From positions 167,555 to 231,554 of the forward strand of contig NZ_JAPDOE010000008.1 in assembly GCF_026013365.1 (NCBI RefSeq): DNA of 64,000 bases, given 5' to 3'. The notes beneath the pieces are model-generated. The model was not told the DNA's origin. It ran no database searches and was given only the letters and a program-made list of their open reading frames with translations. A program made the position numbers and the translations under genes. This document shows, piece by piece, positions 49,656 to 58,820 of this stretch (position 1 is its first letter; each line of letters starts with the position of its first letter). The DNA is from Paenibacillus sp. LS1 (GTDB lineage: Bacteria; Bacillota; Bacilli; Paenibacillales; Paenibacillaceae).

Positions 49656-50447
49656 ATGGATTCCAAAACCGGAACAATCAGCAGCCTTATAGCAATGAGG
49701 GAACAAAAAAATGATACGTTTGCGTCAATTGTAGAGGAACCGGGGGTCCATATTTGGACACAGACTTTGCCTATAAGAGAGGATCAACTACAGACAGCTA
49801 CTGCCATGGACTCCAGTGCACTGACTTTAGAAGAACATGAACGTATGGTCAGAATCAGTAGTACCTCACGGTTAAAGGCTCATTGCTGGATGATTTCAAG
49901 GGTTTTCATGCGAAGAGTGCTGGCTCAGTACATGCAGGTTCAGGAACGGGATATTCTATTTCAATACGGGACCGGCGGAAAGCCTTATCTCGTGGGAGGT
50001 CCACAATTCAGCCTTTCGCATACGAATGGGCTGTGTGTACTGGCAGTTACATGTACTAACAACGAGCTTGGCGTGGATGTGGAATGGGTACGTCCACTAC
50101 TGCGAGAGCAAGCCATCATCCAACGTTTCCTGACGCAAGAGGAACGGGATTATGTGCTGGAAGCTGGTGTGTGCTTCGGGGAGGATTCTTCTTCCCGGCT
50201 GTGGAAAGTCCTCACAGGCAAGGAGGCCTGGATCAAGGCTTCGGGTCAATCTTTATATGGACAGTGGAGAACGCTGAATACGGTACAGGCTATCCGTAAT
50301 TATGAATATTTGCTGGAATGGGACGGACAGAATTATATGTTGAATTCTCTGGATATGGGCAAGGGGTACTCCGCATCATTATGCGTGACAGGGACGGAGA
50401 GATCACTCATACGCCGGATGAATGTGGCTGATCATATACATTGCTAA
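49656..50447 (+). CDS. 4'-phosphopantetheinyl transferase, Sfp type
   Basis: 263-residue enzyme that converts apo carrier proteins to the holo form. Motifs: GGKPYLVGGPQFSLSHTNGL (P1 and substrate loop), NNELGVDVEWVRP (metal-binding GVDVE) and WKVLTGKEAWIKASGQSLYG (the FxxKEAxxK-like motif). The N-terminal 30 residues are an extra polar stretch. As last gene of the cluster it would activate the cluster's acyl carrier protein. ATG after GGGAGGAGGG. Confidence 0.93.
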   Translation: MDSKTGTISSLIAMREQKNDTFASIVEEPGVHIWTQTLPIREDQLQTATAMDSSALTLEEHERMVRISSTSRLKAHCWMISRVFMRRVLAQYMQVQERDILFQYGTGGKPYLVGGPQFSLSHTNGLCVLAVTCTNNELGVDVEWVRPLLREQAIIQRFLTQEERDYVLEAGVCFGEDSSSRLWKVLTGKEAWIKASGQSLYGQWRTLNTVQAIRNYEYLLEWDGQNYMLNSLDMGKGYSASLCVTGTERSLIRRMNVADHIHC

Positions 50448-50481
50448 AGGAAGATAGGAAAAATTAAATCTTACATATCTA

Positions 50482-50509
50482 TTGTCTAAACATTGTCATT
50501 ACCTATAAT
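50482..50509 (+). promoter_or_regulatory. Promoter of the S9 peptidase gene
   Basis: TTGTCT (50482-50487), a 16-bp spacer and TATAAT (50504-50509). A perfect 6-bp inverted repeat, CCAATG...CATTGG (50534-50552), lies in the leader. This marks the likely end of the biosynthetic operon. Confidence 0.6.
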
Positions 50510-50574
50510 ATGGACAAATGGTACCTTAATTTACCAATGTTAAATTCATTGGTTCAATTCCAAGGAGGTTTGTC

Positions 50575-52386
50575 ATGATTCAGTTCCCTAAACCGGATGT
50601 CGAGCAATATTTTCAGACGTACCGAATTTCGCATTTTGCCGTATCGGCCGACGAGAAACGTTTGTTCATGGACAGCAATCTGAACGGTCAGCCAAATATT
50701 TGGGCGATGGATTTGCCCGGAGGGTACCCGTATCCTTTAACGTACTTGAATCAGAGTAGTCAATTTATCAAAGCAGACCCGCAGGGGCGTCATCTTCTTA
50801 CCGCGTTTGATCGGGATGGTGACGAGAACTATCATCTATATGCACTTAAGCCAGAAGGCGGTGTTCCACTGCCTATTGTTCCGGCTGAGCCAAATGACCG
50901 CTGTTATTACGCCCACTTATCTGAAGATGGAAAGCGTTTGTATTATATAACCAGCGCCGGTAACCCGAATTATCTCAATTCGCGCCGGCTTCATCTGGAG
51001 ACGGGAGAGGACGAGCTCTTGCATCAGGGGGACGAGGTGACGAGCAATCTGATTGCTGTAAGTCCAGATGAACAGGCCTATGTCATCTTGAAAATGTACT
51101 CGAATACGTACCAGACAGCTCATCTGTATCGTGACGGTGAAGAACAGGAGATCCTGCCAGTCTCAGAACGGCAGAGTCAGATCCCGGATCTGATTTTTGC
51201 AGATGACAATCGTATTCTGATGATCACCAATGATGACTCTCCATACGCTTATGTAGCTGAGTACCGTATTGATACACGTGCGTTCCGTCCATTGTGTAAA
51301 ATTGAAGGGGAAGATGTGGAGTTCATCCGCTGGCATCAGGCTTCCGAAACTTTATATTTTTGGACACTAACAGGACCGGAGAATCGCATGTACGTATTGG
51401 ACAAAGATGCAGCTCAGCCTTGGCGTGTAGATATGCCGCTGGATACAATTGAGCAGGTGACTGTTACGAAGGCAGGTAATGTATATATTTTGGGGCGCGG
51501 AGCAATCCAGCCGCATAACATTTATCGCAAAATAGCAGGTGCTGAGTCCTGGGAGCCGCTGACTGCCAATCGGGTAACCGGACTGGACCCAAGTGATCTC
51601 GTGTACCCTGACGTCATTCGGTATAACTCCTATGATGGACTGGAGATCGAAGCTCTTTTGTTCAAAGCAAAGCCCGAGCAGGCCAATGGTTATACGGTAT
51701 TTTGGCCGCATGGCGGGCCGCAAGCATCGGAAGCGAAGTTTTTCCGGCCGATGTTTCAGATGATGCTCGCTCAGGGCTATCATATCTTTGCACCGAACTT
51801 CCGTGGCAGTAACGGATATGGTGCGGAATTCGTCAAATTGGTTGAGCGGGATTGGGGCGAAGGCCCAAGGCTTGACTGTGTTGCCGGAATTAACTGGCTG
51901 TTTGATCAGGGAATTACCTCGCCGGAGCGTTTGTTTGTGGTAGGTGGAAGTTACGGTGGATACATGACCCTGCTACTAGCAGGGCGCCATCCGGAGCTGT
52001 TCCGGGCCGCGGTCGATATTTTTGGGCCGAGCAACCTGTTCACATTCCTGGAATCCGTGCCGGAAGACTGGAAGCCGATGATGGATAACTGGCTGGGTGA
52101 TCCGATCCGTGACCGCGAACGCCTAACGAAGGATTCACCGATTACGTATCTGGATCAGATGGTAAACCCGATGCTGGTCATTCAGGGAGCCAATGATCCA
52201 AGAGTCGTGAAGGCTGAATCCGATCAGATCGTGGCTGCGCTTCAGTCAAAGGGACTGGATGTGGAATACATCGTTCTGGACGATGAGGGCCACGGCTTCT
52301 CCAGAAAGACCAACGAGATTCTCGTATATCGCCGGATGCTGGAGTTTTTGCAGAAACATCAGGAGTCACCCGTCGCACAAGCTTAG
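50575..52386 (+). CDS. S9 family prolyl oligopeptidase / acylaminoacyl peptidase
   Basis: 603-residue cytoplasmic serine peptidase. The N-terminal two thirds form a beta-propeller (for example FAVSADEKRLFMDSNLNGQP and AYVILKMYSNTYQTAHLYRD). The C-terminal alpha/beta hydrolase has HGGPQ (oxyanion), the nucleophile in VVGGSYGGYMTLLLAG, the acid Asp in VIQGANDPRV and His in LDDEGHGFS. These enzymes release N-terminal residues from short or N-acylated peptides. It has AAGGAGG and its own promoter, so it is probably outside the preceding cluster. A side role in degrading or maturing the cluster peptide cannot be excluded. Confidence 0.92.
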   Translation: MIQFPKPDVEQYFQTYRISHFAVSADEKRLFMDSNLNGQPNIWAMDLPGGYPYPLTYLNQSSQFIKADPQGRHLLTAFDRDGDENYHLYALKPEGGVPLPIVPAEPNDRCYYAHLSEDGKRLYYITSAGNPNYLNSRRLHLETGEDELLHQGDEVTSNLIAVSPDEQAYVILKMYSNTYQTAHLYRDGEEQEILPVSERQSQIPDLIFADDNRILMITNDDSPYAYVAEYRIDTRAFRPLCKIEGEDVEFIRWHQASETLYFWTLTGPENRMYVLDKDAAQPWRVDMPLDTIEQVTVTKAGNVYILGRGAIQPHNIYRKIAGAESWEPLTANRVTGLDPSDLVYPDVIRYNSYDGLEIEALLFKAKPEQANGYTVFWPHGGPQASEAKFFRPMFQMMLAQGYHIFAPNFRGSNGYGAEFVKLVERDWGEGPRLDCVAGINWLFDQGITSPERLFVVGGSYGGYMTLLLAGRHPELFRAAVDIFGPSNLFTFLESVPEDWKPMMDNWLGDPIRDRERLTKDSPITYLDQMVNPMLVIQGANDPRVVKAESDQIVAALQSKGLDVEYIVLDDEGHGFSRKTNEILVYRRMLEFLQKHQESPVAQA

Positions 52387-52431
52387 TTGAGCGGGGGTTC
52401 ATCGTTGATCGAAATATATCGTGGTAGGACG

Positions 52432-52470
52432 AAAACCGCCAGAGATCATCATTGATCTTTGGCGGTTTTA
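52432..52470. terminator. Strong bidirectional terminator
   Basis: AAAACCGCCAGAGATCA, TCAT, TGATCTTTGGCGGTTTT: a 17-bp stem with one mismatch, between converging S9 peptidase (plus) and APH-like kinase (minus) genes. Confidence 0.88.
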
Positions 52471-52558
52471 TGCATTCGCCCGGATGTTGGGTGACATATA
52501 TGGAAGTATACATACGTAAGTTTGGAAGGCCGCCATCTAGTGACCGACCTGTACAAAT

Positions 52559-53596
52559 CTACTCATCCAGTAATGCGACAATCGATTCGATGGACTGTTC
52601 GGCCCACTGTGCAAAAGGCAGGTCGGTTGCCCACGTGACTTGTCCCGTCGCTTTGGCTTCACCCCACCACAAGATACGTTGATAGAGCAAATGCACGCTG
52701 AGACGTGCACGGAAGTGCTGACATTTCTCCACGTCCCCTGCACAGACCAGATCCCGGTAGCAGCGAAGGAATTGTGCGGCCAGCTCTGGTTGACCCTCAC
52801 GGACATACCTGGTGGACATTTTGGTTAAGTCGGCTATGCCGTCTCCGAAATAGGCGGTTGTAAAATCGAATAGACCGCTAATTTGCCAGCCTGAAGAAGG
52901 GTCATCCATTTTCTGAATAAGAACATTCTCGACCTTGAAGTCCCCCATGACAAATCCCGGAACAGCCTTGGACCGAAATGCCGGTTCAGCATGCTTGAAT
53001 TGCTCGTCCACCCACTGAACATCTTCATCCGTAATCACCGAGTACTGTTCGGCATCATGTAACCAGTGGCGAATGGTTCCGTACAACCAGTCCAGATAAT
53101 CGCCTGCAAAGGAAACAATCTGCTTCGCTACAGGATCATATTCCCCAGCATCAGGCACCTTCCAGCGGTGCAGTTCAGCCAAAGTATGGGCAAACATACA
53201 GGCGATCTCTTCCTGATCTTGCTGTGACAGTGAGGCCTGGAATGATGGATCATACAAGTGATTCCCCGGCAGGCGCGGCATGATGGCATAACTCCAGCCG
53301 AGAAGATTGGTGTCTTCATGTATTAAATAAGGGTCAGGGACAGGAATGGACGTATGCTTCGCGAGTTGTTCTACAAAGAACTTTTCTTCCTGTAACTGTC
53401 CTGAATATAACGGATTGCCTTTCAAAATATACTCTCCACGGGAAGAGCGGATGAGCAGTGTCTGACCCATAACGCCTTTATCCGTTCGTCTATAATCTTC
53501 AAGGGTTCCCAGATCAAATTCATTCAGCGCATCTTGCAATGAAGCTGCGGCCACTTCGCCGAGTTGATTGGAACCAAAATATATACGGGTTGTCAT
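52559..53596 (-). CDS. Aminoglycoside phosphotransferase (APH) family kinase-like protein
   Basis: 345 residues of the choline/aminoglycoside kinase fold. The N-terminal lobe has RTDKGVMGQTLLIRSSRGEY and a Lys strand (YILKGNP). The catalytic loop VMGDFKVENVLIQ resembles HGDxxxxN with Gly replacing His, and the DFG-like metal motif is GLFDFTTAYFGDG. Hydrolysis or transfer of phosphate to a small molecule or protein is expected; the substrate is unknown, and antibiotic resistance should not be assumed. It lies 21 bp after the TPR-SMI1 gene (same strand), so both are probably one transcript. Confidence 0.88.
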   Translation of the reverse strand: MTTRIYFGSNQLGEVAAASLQDALNEFDLGTLEDYRRTDKGVMGQTLLIRSSRGEYILKGNPLYSGQLQEEKFFVEQLAKHTSIPVPDPYLIHEDTNLLGWSYAIMPRLPGNHLYDPSFQASLSQQDQEEIACMFAHTLAELHRWKVPDAGEYDPVAKQIVSFAGDYLDWLYGTIRHWLHDAEQYSVITDEDVQWVDEQFKHAEPAFRSKAVPGFVMGDFKVENVLIQKMDDPSSGWQISGLFDFTTAYFGDGIADLTKMSTRYVREGQPELAAQFLRCYRDLVCAGDVEKCQHFRARLSVHLLYQRILWWGEAKATGQVTWATDLPFAQWAEQSIESIVALLDE

Positions 53597-53617
53597 ATGG
53601 CCGGACCCTCCTGGATT

Positions 53618-54592
53618 TTAGTCCTCATTCTGTTCGTCAGACAGGTCATACGTATCCTCATCGAGCAAGCCACGGATGAAAGCTTCAAAATTCGGCGCAA
53701 GATATGTAATCTCATAATCATTTTCCTGATCCACATGAACTACACAGGGCTCTCCTTCCGGACCACAGAATCGATAATCCAGCATAACGACATCATGACC
53801 AGCGGACGGACAATCACAGATCACAATCCCCAGATCGGGATATCCCCAATCTTCGATCATGAACCGACTTCCCAGCTCACCACCGAGTGCGTATGTTTTA
53901 TCGTGTCCGATCCCCATAATGCTTGAAATGGTAATGTGATCCTCAGCCCAGGAAGTTGCTTCTTTGGTGGGAAATACAGTAAGCGCGGGGATACCGCCGT
54001 TCTGGGTATTCATTAAATGAATATAGGAAGCGGGCAGCTTGTAACCCAGTTCCTTCTCAATAGACACAATCTCTTCTTCGTCAAATGGTTCCGAGACATG
54101 ATTTTCCTGCGCATAATCGCTGTGTACCCAGAACGTTGCGGGAGCGTAAGTCCCTGAGGCGGCTCTTAGATGGTTCTGTGTGCCGCTCTGCTCCAATGCT
54201 GCGATATTCTCTTCATGGCGTTGTCGATCAAGCCGCATTTTCTCCGCTTGGGGACGAATCTGGCGAAGGAATTCAAGCGTAGATTCATCATGAGGCAGAA
54301 GTTCGTCAGCTCTCTCAAAAGCCAGTAGTGCCTGTTCATAGCTCGCGATGTAACAGTATGCGTAACCCAAACGATATTGCCAGAGCGGATCGCTTACTCC
54401 TCGCTCCTGTACAGACAACAACTGTTGAATGGCTTCGCGGTAACTTGCGTCATTGTTATAGGCTCTGGCGAGTTGACCAATCAGATCATAATCCCGCTCT
54501 GCGACGGGGATACGTTCAATATGTTCAATAATGAGACTGAATTGGTCCTGCTCATGCCACAAGTTGATTTGTTCCAGCAGTTCTCTTTCCAT
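53618..54592 (-). CDS. TPR protein with SMI1/KNR4 (SUKH) domain
   Basis: 324 residues. Residues 1-125 form TPR-like helical pairs (YDLIGQLARAYNNDASYREA, then WQYRLGYAYCYIASYEQALL). Residues about 165-310 are a SMI1/KNR4 (SUKH) domain: EEEIVSIEKELGYKLPASYI, HLMNTQNGGIP, IMGIGHDKTYALGG and LGIVICDCPSAGHDVVMLDY. SUKH proteins often act as immunity proteins to polymorphic toxins but also have other binding roles. No toxin gene is next to it. The ATG at 54592 follows a weak purine-rich site. Confidence 0.88.
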   Translation of the reverse strand: MERELLEQINLWHEQDQFSLIIEHIERIPVAERDYDLIGQLARAYNNDASYREAIQQLLSVQERGVSDPLWQYRLGYAYCYIASYEQALLAFERADELLPHDESTLEFLRQIRPQAEKMRLDRQRHEENIAALEQSGTQNHLRAASGTYAPATFWVHSDYAQENHVSEPFDEEEIVSIEKELGYKLPASYIHLMNTQNGGIPALTVFPTKEATSWAEDHITISSIMGIGHDKTYALGGELGSRFMIEDWGYPDLGIVICDCPSAGHDVVMLDYRFCGPEGEPCVVHVDQENDYEITYLAPNFEAFIRGLLDEDTYDLSDEQNED

Positions 54593-54657
54593 TAATAGGC
54601 CTCATTTCAGTAGGAGGGGTATGAATCTCTTTCAAAACTATCTTACAAGGTTAAGAG

Positions 54658-54713
54658 ACAAAAAAACACTCCCGCATGCAGATAGCCATGAAGGCATTCT
54701 ATCAAAGGGAGTG
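54658..54713 (-). terminator. Terminator of nrdB
   Basis: CACTCCC (54667-54673) and GGGAGTG (54707-54713) with an A-run before them, which is a T-run on the minus strand. It lies 60 bp after the nrdB stop. Confidence 0.7.
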
Positions 54714-54774
54714 CTTTAATTTGTGTTTATTTATACTGGATATACTCAAGTAGTAGATACCCGATCAGAAGATT

Positions 54775-55806
54775 TTACAAATCGTCAAAACCGTTATCAT
54801 CGCCAACTTTACCGTAGTTACGGGATTTAGCTTCGAAGAAGTCCGTTTTTGTTGCATTTAGTGCTTCATCAGAGAATGGTTTGATCCAAGGCATGCAGTT
54901 TACATCCACACCTTCATACGCTTTTTCCATACCCATCAGACGCAGACGTTTGTTGGCGATGTACTTGATGTAGTCTTCCAACTCATTCAGGTCAATACCG
55001 CGTACATTGCTGAGTGTGTAATGTGCCCAGTTGGTTTCAAGCTCAACAGCACGATGGATGGTTTTGTATACATAGTCCATGTTCTCAGGTGTGTTCAGTT
55101 CAGGGAAGTCTACCAGCAACTGTTTGTACACTTCGGCGAAGAAGTAACAGTGTTGGTTTTCATCCCGCTGGATATACGAGATCATCTGGCTGGTTGCCAT
55201 CATTTTCTGGTCACGGGCCAGATTGTAGAAGAAGGCAAACGTACTATAGAAGAAGATACCTTCGAGTACCAGGTCAGCTACCATAGCCTGGAAGAACGTC
55301 TGTGGAGACGGCTCGTCCCGGAATGTTTGGTAAATGTCTGCGATGAAACGGTTACGGTCAAGCAGTACTGGATCATGTTTCCAGTATTCAAATATTTCCT
55401 TTTGCTCCCGATCAGATACGATGGAAGACAGGACGTAGGAATACGATTGGTTATGAACGACTTCCTGTTGTCCGATAATGGCCGAGATTGCTTCGAGTGA
55501 AGAATCGGTAAAGTAACGTTTCACGTCACCGACAAACATCGTCTGCATGGAATCAAGTACCGCGAGCAGGGAGATGTTGATTTTGAACGTACGTTGTTCT
55601 TCCTCGTCCAGCTGGGCAAACTGGGAAGCATCTTTGGACATTGGAATCTCGTCTGCGATCCAGTGGTTGAGCAGCAGTACTTTGTACAATTTGTACATAT
55701 GAGGCATGCGAATGTCGTTCCAGTTCAGGATACCGGAGCATTCACCTTCAATAATACGGGTCGATTGGTTAGGCGCTTCGGTGTTGAAAATTTTCTGTAC
55801 TTGCAT
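54775..55806 (-). CDS. nrdB: Class I ribonucleotide reductase, beta (small) subunit
   Basis: 343 residues. Supplies the radical for deoxyribonucleotide synthesis. Metal ligands are visible in order: Asp in LLAVLDSMQ, the Glu and His of GQQEVVHNQSYSY with the radical Tyr in the last part, Glu in VLEGIFFYSTF, and Glu and His in RDENQHCYFFAE. Length is typical. The frame is open to 55833, but the ATG at 55806 has AAGGAGTG nine bases upstream. The gene lies 215 bp after nrdA with a hairpin between, so stoichiometry may be set by partial termination or a second promoter. Confidence 0.93.
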   Translation of the reverse strand: MQVQKIFNTEAPNQSTRIIEGECSGILNWNDIRMPHMYKLYKVLLLNHWIADEIPMSKDASQFAQLDEEEQRTFKINISLLAVLDSMQTMFVGDVKRYFTDSSLEAISAIIGQQEVVHNQSYSYVLSSIVSDREQKEIFEYWKHDPVLLDRNRFIADIYQTFRDEPSPQTFFQAMVADLVLEGIFFYSTFAFFYNLARDQKMMATSQMISYIQRDENQHCYFFAEVYKQLLVDFPELNTPENMDYVYKTIHRAVELETNWAHYTLSNVRGIDLNELEDYIKYIANKRLRLMGMEKAYEGVDVNCMPWIKPFSDEALNATKTDFFEAKSRNYGKVGDDNGFDDL

Positions 55807-55904
55807 AGTCCGTTTCACTCCTTGAAATTTCATAATGTTCTGCCGACAGAACTTTGGAAAAGCATCTATATCAACATCTTGCGATGCTGTGATCGTATTT
55901 TAGG

Positions 55905-55955
55905 CAAAAAAGAACCAGGGCAACGCCATTTTGCAATCAAAACAGGATGCCCTGG
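55905..55955 (-). terminator. Hairpin between nrdA and nrdB
   Basis: CCAGGGCA (55915-55922) and TGCCCTGG (55948-55955), followed on the minus strand by a T-run. It would end or attenuate nrdA transcripts before nrdB. Confidence 0.7.
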
Positions 55956-56021
55956 TGGTCACCTTGAATCTAGTAAATCTTCTCTATCATGGATAAAACG
56001 GATCTTGCGCAAAAATCAAGA

Positions 56022-58334
56022 TTATTCAATCGTTAATGCCCGGCTACGAACATAATAGGTTGATTTCATGCCGGCTCTCCAGGCGTGCAGATGCAATTCC
56101 AGGAATTCTGTTGCTTTAATATCCGGTCGAACGTAAAAGTTGAAGCTTTGTCCCTGATCGACGTGGCGCTGACGGGCAGCCGCCATATTAATGGAAGCAT
56201 GTTGATCCACCATGAACGCCGTTTGGTAATAAGGGCTTGTTTTTTCGGACAGATCCGGAGCCGGATTGGCAATTTTGTACGTTGTTTTCTCTTCATAAGA
56301 TAACAGCTCATAGAGCGGATCAATACTAGCCGTTGAGCCGGCAATGATGGACGTGGAACCATTAGGTGCAATGGCGAACAACCAGGCATTACGTACACCG
56401 TTTTGCTGTACTTCGGCTTGCAGTTCTTTCCACTGTTCGGTTGTCACGAATTCACCTACGCGCTCACCGGATGTGTACTCGCGTTGGTCGAAGTAATGAC
56501 CACTTTCCCAATCGGAACCTTTGAACTTCGGATAATGTCCTTTTTCTTTGGACAGCTCCATACTGGATTTCACGAGCAGGTAGTTAATTTTTTCATACAG
56601 ATTATCGTTATATGTTACCGCTTCGTCAGACTCCCAATGAATGCCTTCGAGAGCAAGCAGGTGGTGAAGTCCAAACGTTCCCAGACCGACTGCGCGATAT
56701 TGGCTGTTGGTATATTGGGCTTGCAACACTTCAATGTTGTTAATGTCGATAACGTTGTCCAGCATGCGTACCTGAATTGGAACGAGACGCTCCAATACAT
56801 TATGAGGTATCGCGCGTGCCAGATGAATGGAGTTCAGGTTGCAGACAACAAAGTCGCCAGGCACTTTGGAGATCACGATGCGAGTTTGTCCATCCTTGGT
56901 TACGAGTTCTTCCTTTTCAATTACAGTGGCAGACTGGTTCTGCATGATTTCGGTACACAGGTTGGAGGAGTATACCATACCGTGTGCACGGTTAGGATTC
57001 GAGCGGTTAACCGTATCCCGGTAGAACATGTATGGTGTGCCTGTCTCCAGTTGGGATTTAAGTACACGCTTCATGATGTCAATTGCCTGTACTGTAATCC
57101 GGGACAGCAGTGGGTGATTCACCGCTTCTTCGTATTTATCACGGAACGCACCTTCGCCAAAGGACTCATCATAGAAATCTTCCAGTCCGAGTGCACGACC
57201 ATTCTCGTCCTTCCAGCCCATCACTTTCTTCGTTTCGTGTGGACAGAACAGGCTCCATTCGCCGCGAGTGGATACCCGCTCCATGAACAAGTCAGGCAGA
57301 CAGATGCCGTGGAATACGTCATGCGCACGCATACGCTCGTCGCCGTTGTTCAGCTTCAGATCGAGGAAGGCCAGAATGTCTTTGTGGAAAACGTCCAGGT
57401 AGACGGCAATGGCACCTTTACGCGTACCGAGCTGGTCTACGCTGACCGCTGTATTGTTTAGTTGGCGAATCCAAGGGATTACACCGGAACTTGTATTTTG
57501 GTGACCACGGATATCCGAACCACGAGCTCTGACTTTGCCGAGGTAAACGCCGATGCCGCCACCCATTTTGCTCAGACGAGCTACATCCGTGTTGGAATCG
57601 AAGATGCCTTCGAGTGAATCATCTACAGTATCAATGAAGCAGCTGGAGAGCTGTCCGGCTACTTTTTTACCTGCATTGGACATCGTAGGGGTAGCTGCAG
57701 TCATGTACATGTTGCTCATTGCCCAGTAAGCTTCCTTGACGAGATCCATACGTCTCTCGGCAGGCTCCTGATGCATTAGGAACATGGCGATAACCATATA
57801 ACGCTCTTGCGGCAATTCCATTACTTTTCCGTCAAAATCGTGTGCGAGGTAACGTTCTGCCAGTGTGAGCAAGCCGATGTAATCGAAGAGCAGATCGTTG
57901 CGGTAGTCAATGCACTCAGCAAGTTCATCGATCTGTTCTTTGGTGTAACATTCCAGCAATTCTTCGCGGTAGATACCTTTCTTCACGAGATCTACAAGAA
58001 GAGGATGGAATGCGCCGTAAGGCTCGTCCGGGTATGATTTGTATCTGCGGTTGGTAGCCGCTTTTTTGTACAGGGAAGTGAGCAGGGAGCGTGCCGCTGC
58101 AAATTTCCAGTTAGGCTCCTCTTTGGTTACCAGTTCCAGTGCGCTCATGATAAAAGCGTTGCTGATTTCGTCTCCGGTAACTTCATCACGGCGGAGCTTG
58201 CTGTTTACCCCACGTACCAGACGTTCCTTGTCCAGCATTTCCAGTCCTTCCAGAGTACGGTCGGCATATACCGAGATGCGCATATCATCAAAGGCAAGCT
58301 GGCGGTTGTTCGGCTTGGTCACAACTTGTGGCAT
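56022..58334 (-). CDS. nrdA: Class I ribonucleotide reductase, alpha (large) subunit
   Basis: 770 residues. Catalytic subunit reducing ribonucleoside diphosphates. The active-site Cys of the first strand is in KKVAGQLSSCFIDTV, the radical Cys and partners are in SSNLCTEIMQNQS, and the second redox Cys is in GDFVVCNLNSIHL. The N-terminus (DRTLEGLEMLDKERLVRGVN) replaces a standard ATP-cone. The protein stops at STYYVRSRALTIE, without the usual C-terminal pair of shuttle cysteines. The ATG at 58334 after GCGAGGA is chosen over 58355. Expression is probably controlled by NrdR and by the long leader upstream. Confidence 0.93.
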   Translation of the reverse strand: MPQVVTKPNNRQLAFDDMRISVYADRTLEGLEMLDKERLVRGVNSKLRRDEVTGDEISNAFIMSALELVTKEEPNWKFAAARSLLTSLYKKAATNRRYKSYPDEPYGAFHPLLVDLVKKGIYREELLECYTKEQIDELAECIDYRNDLLFDYIGLLTLAERYLAHDFDGKVMELPQERYMVIAMFLMHQEPAERRMDLVKEAYWAMSNMYMTAATPTMSNAGKKVAGQLSSCFIDTVDDSLEGIFDSNTDVARLSKMGGGIGVYLGKVRARGSDIRGHQNTSSGVIPWIRQLNNTAVSVDQLGTRKGAIAVYLDVFHKDILAFLDLKLNNGDERMRAHDVFHGICLPDLFMERVSTRGEWSLFCPHETKKVMGWKDENGRALGLEDFYDESFGEGAFRDKYEEAVNHPLLSRITVQAIDIMKRVLKSQLETGTPYMFYRDTVNRSNPNRAHGMVYSSNLCTEIMQNQSATVIEKEELVTKDGQTRIVISKVPGDFVVCNLNSIHLARAIPHNVLERLVPIQVRMLDNVIDINNIEVLQAQYTNSQYRAVGLGTFGLHHLLALEGIHWESDEAVTYNDNLYEKINYLLVKSSMELSKEKGHYPKFKGSDWESGHYFDQREYTSGERVGEFVTTEQWKELQAEVQQNGVRNAWLFAIAPNGSTSIIAGSTASIDPLYELLSYEEKTTYKIANPAPDLSEKTSPYYQTAFMVDQHASINMAAARQRHVDQGQSFNFYVRPDIKATEFLELHLHAWRAGMKSTYYVRSRALTIE

Positions 58335-58524
58335 GAATATTCCTCGCTTTCGCATGTTTAAGAGATAAATTGGAGAAATTCTTTATATAAAGAATTGAGT
58401 GTCGTCTTACGGTGAGAAAAAGGTAAAGGTTGCGTTTGGCGGACTGAAACGGCGGTGACAAGTCATGTCTTAAATCGCTCAACTTGAGGAGCACAAAACA
58501 GCACAATGCAGAACATGCTCATAT

Positions 58525-58559
58525 AAAAAGCATTCTCCCCGCCTCGCGGCTGAAAATGC
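58525..58559 (-). terminator. Leader terminator upstream of nrdA
   Basis: On the minus strand GCATTTTC...GGGGAGAATGC with inner AGCC/GGC pairing, followed by five T residues. It lies 190 bp before the nrdA start, within the leader, so it should act as an attenuator. Confidence 0.7.
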
Positions 58560-58818
58560 CCATGGATGCTCTTGCTTCCTTACTGTCTTAGTAGTCAGGA
58601 AATCGACAGAAAAGGGTGCTTATGTAAGCTTTTGTATATTGCAGATGTGCCTGTAGTTTGAGGATACCGGATGCAGTCCAAACAGCCCCGTTAACCTCCA
58701 TGTCAACTCTGTTTCGAGAAAGCGATTTACACCTACAGGGACGTGCCTTTGGAGGTGATTTCATCCTGTTTTTCGCGAGAATGCAGAAGGTGACTAATAG
58801 AAGCGGAGAAATCTAGTG
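58525..58818 (-). ncRNA. Attenuator-like nrdA leader RNA
   Basis: In RNA order the leader contains ACCTCCA (58756-58750), CCTGTAG (58739-58733), TGGAGGT (58700-58694) and CTACAGG (58656-58650): two perfect 7-bp pairings that cross, as in a pseudoknot. GCATTCTC at 58784-58777 is complementary to GAGAATGC in the 3' arm of the leader terminator (58537-58530), so it could form an antiterminator. I could not match it to a cobalamin riboswitch (no GCCACTG, no B12 box). Nothing else codes in this stretch. Confidence 0.55.
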
Positions 58819-58820
58819 TT

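Noticed and set aside
52559..53596. Aminoglycoside resistance gene
   Set aside because: Only the kinase fold is supported; the catalytic His is replaced and the neighbour is a SMI1/KNR4 protein, so resistance cannot be claimed.
56403..57461. 352-codon plus-strand frame opposite nrdA
   Set aside because: It is the antisense of a strongly conserved enzyme gene, has no ribosome binding site and encodes no recognisable motif.
58525..58800. Cobalamin riboswitch upstream of nrdA
   Set aside because: The conserved GCCACTG and B12-box sequences are not present on either strand.
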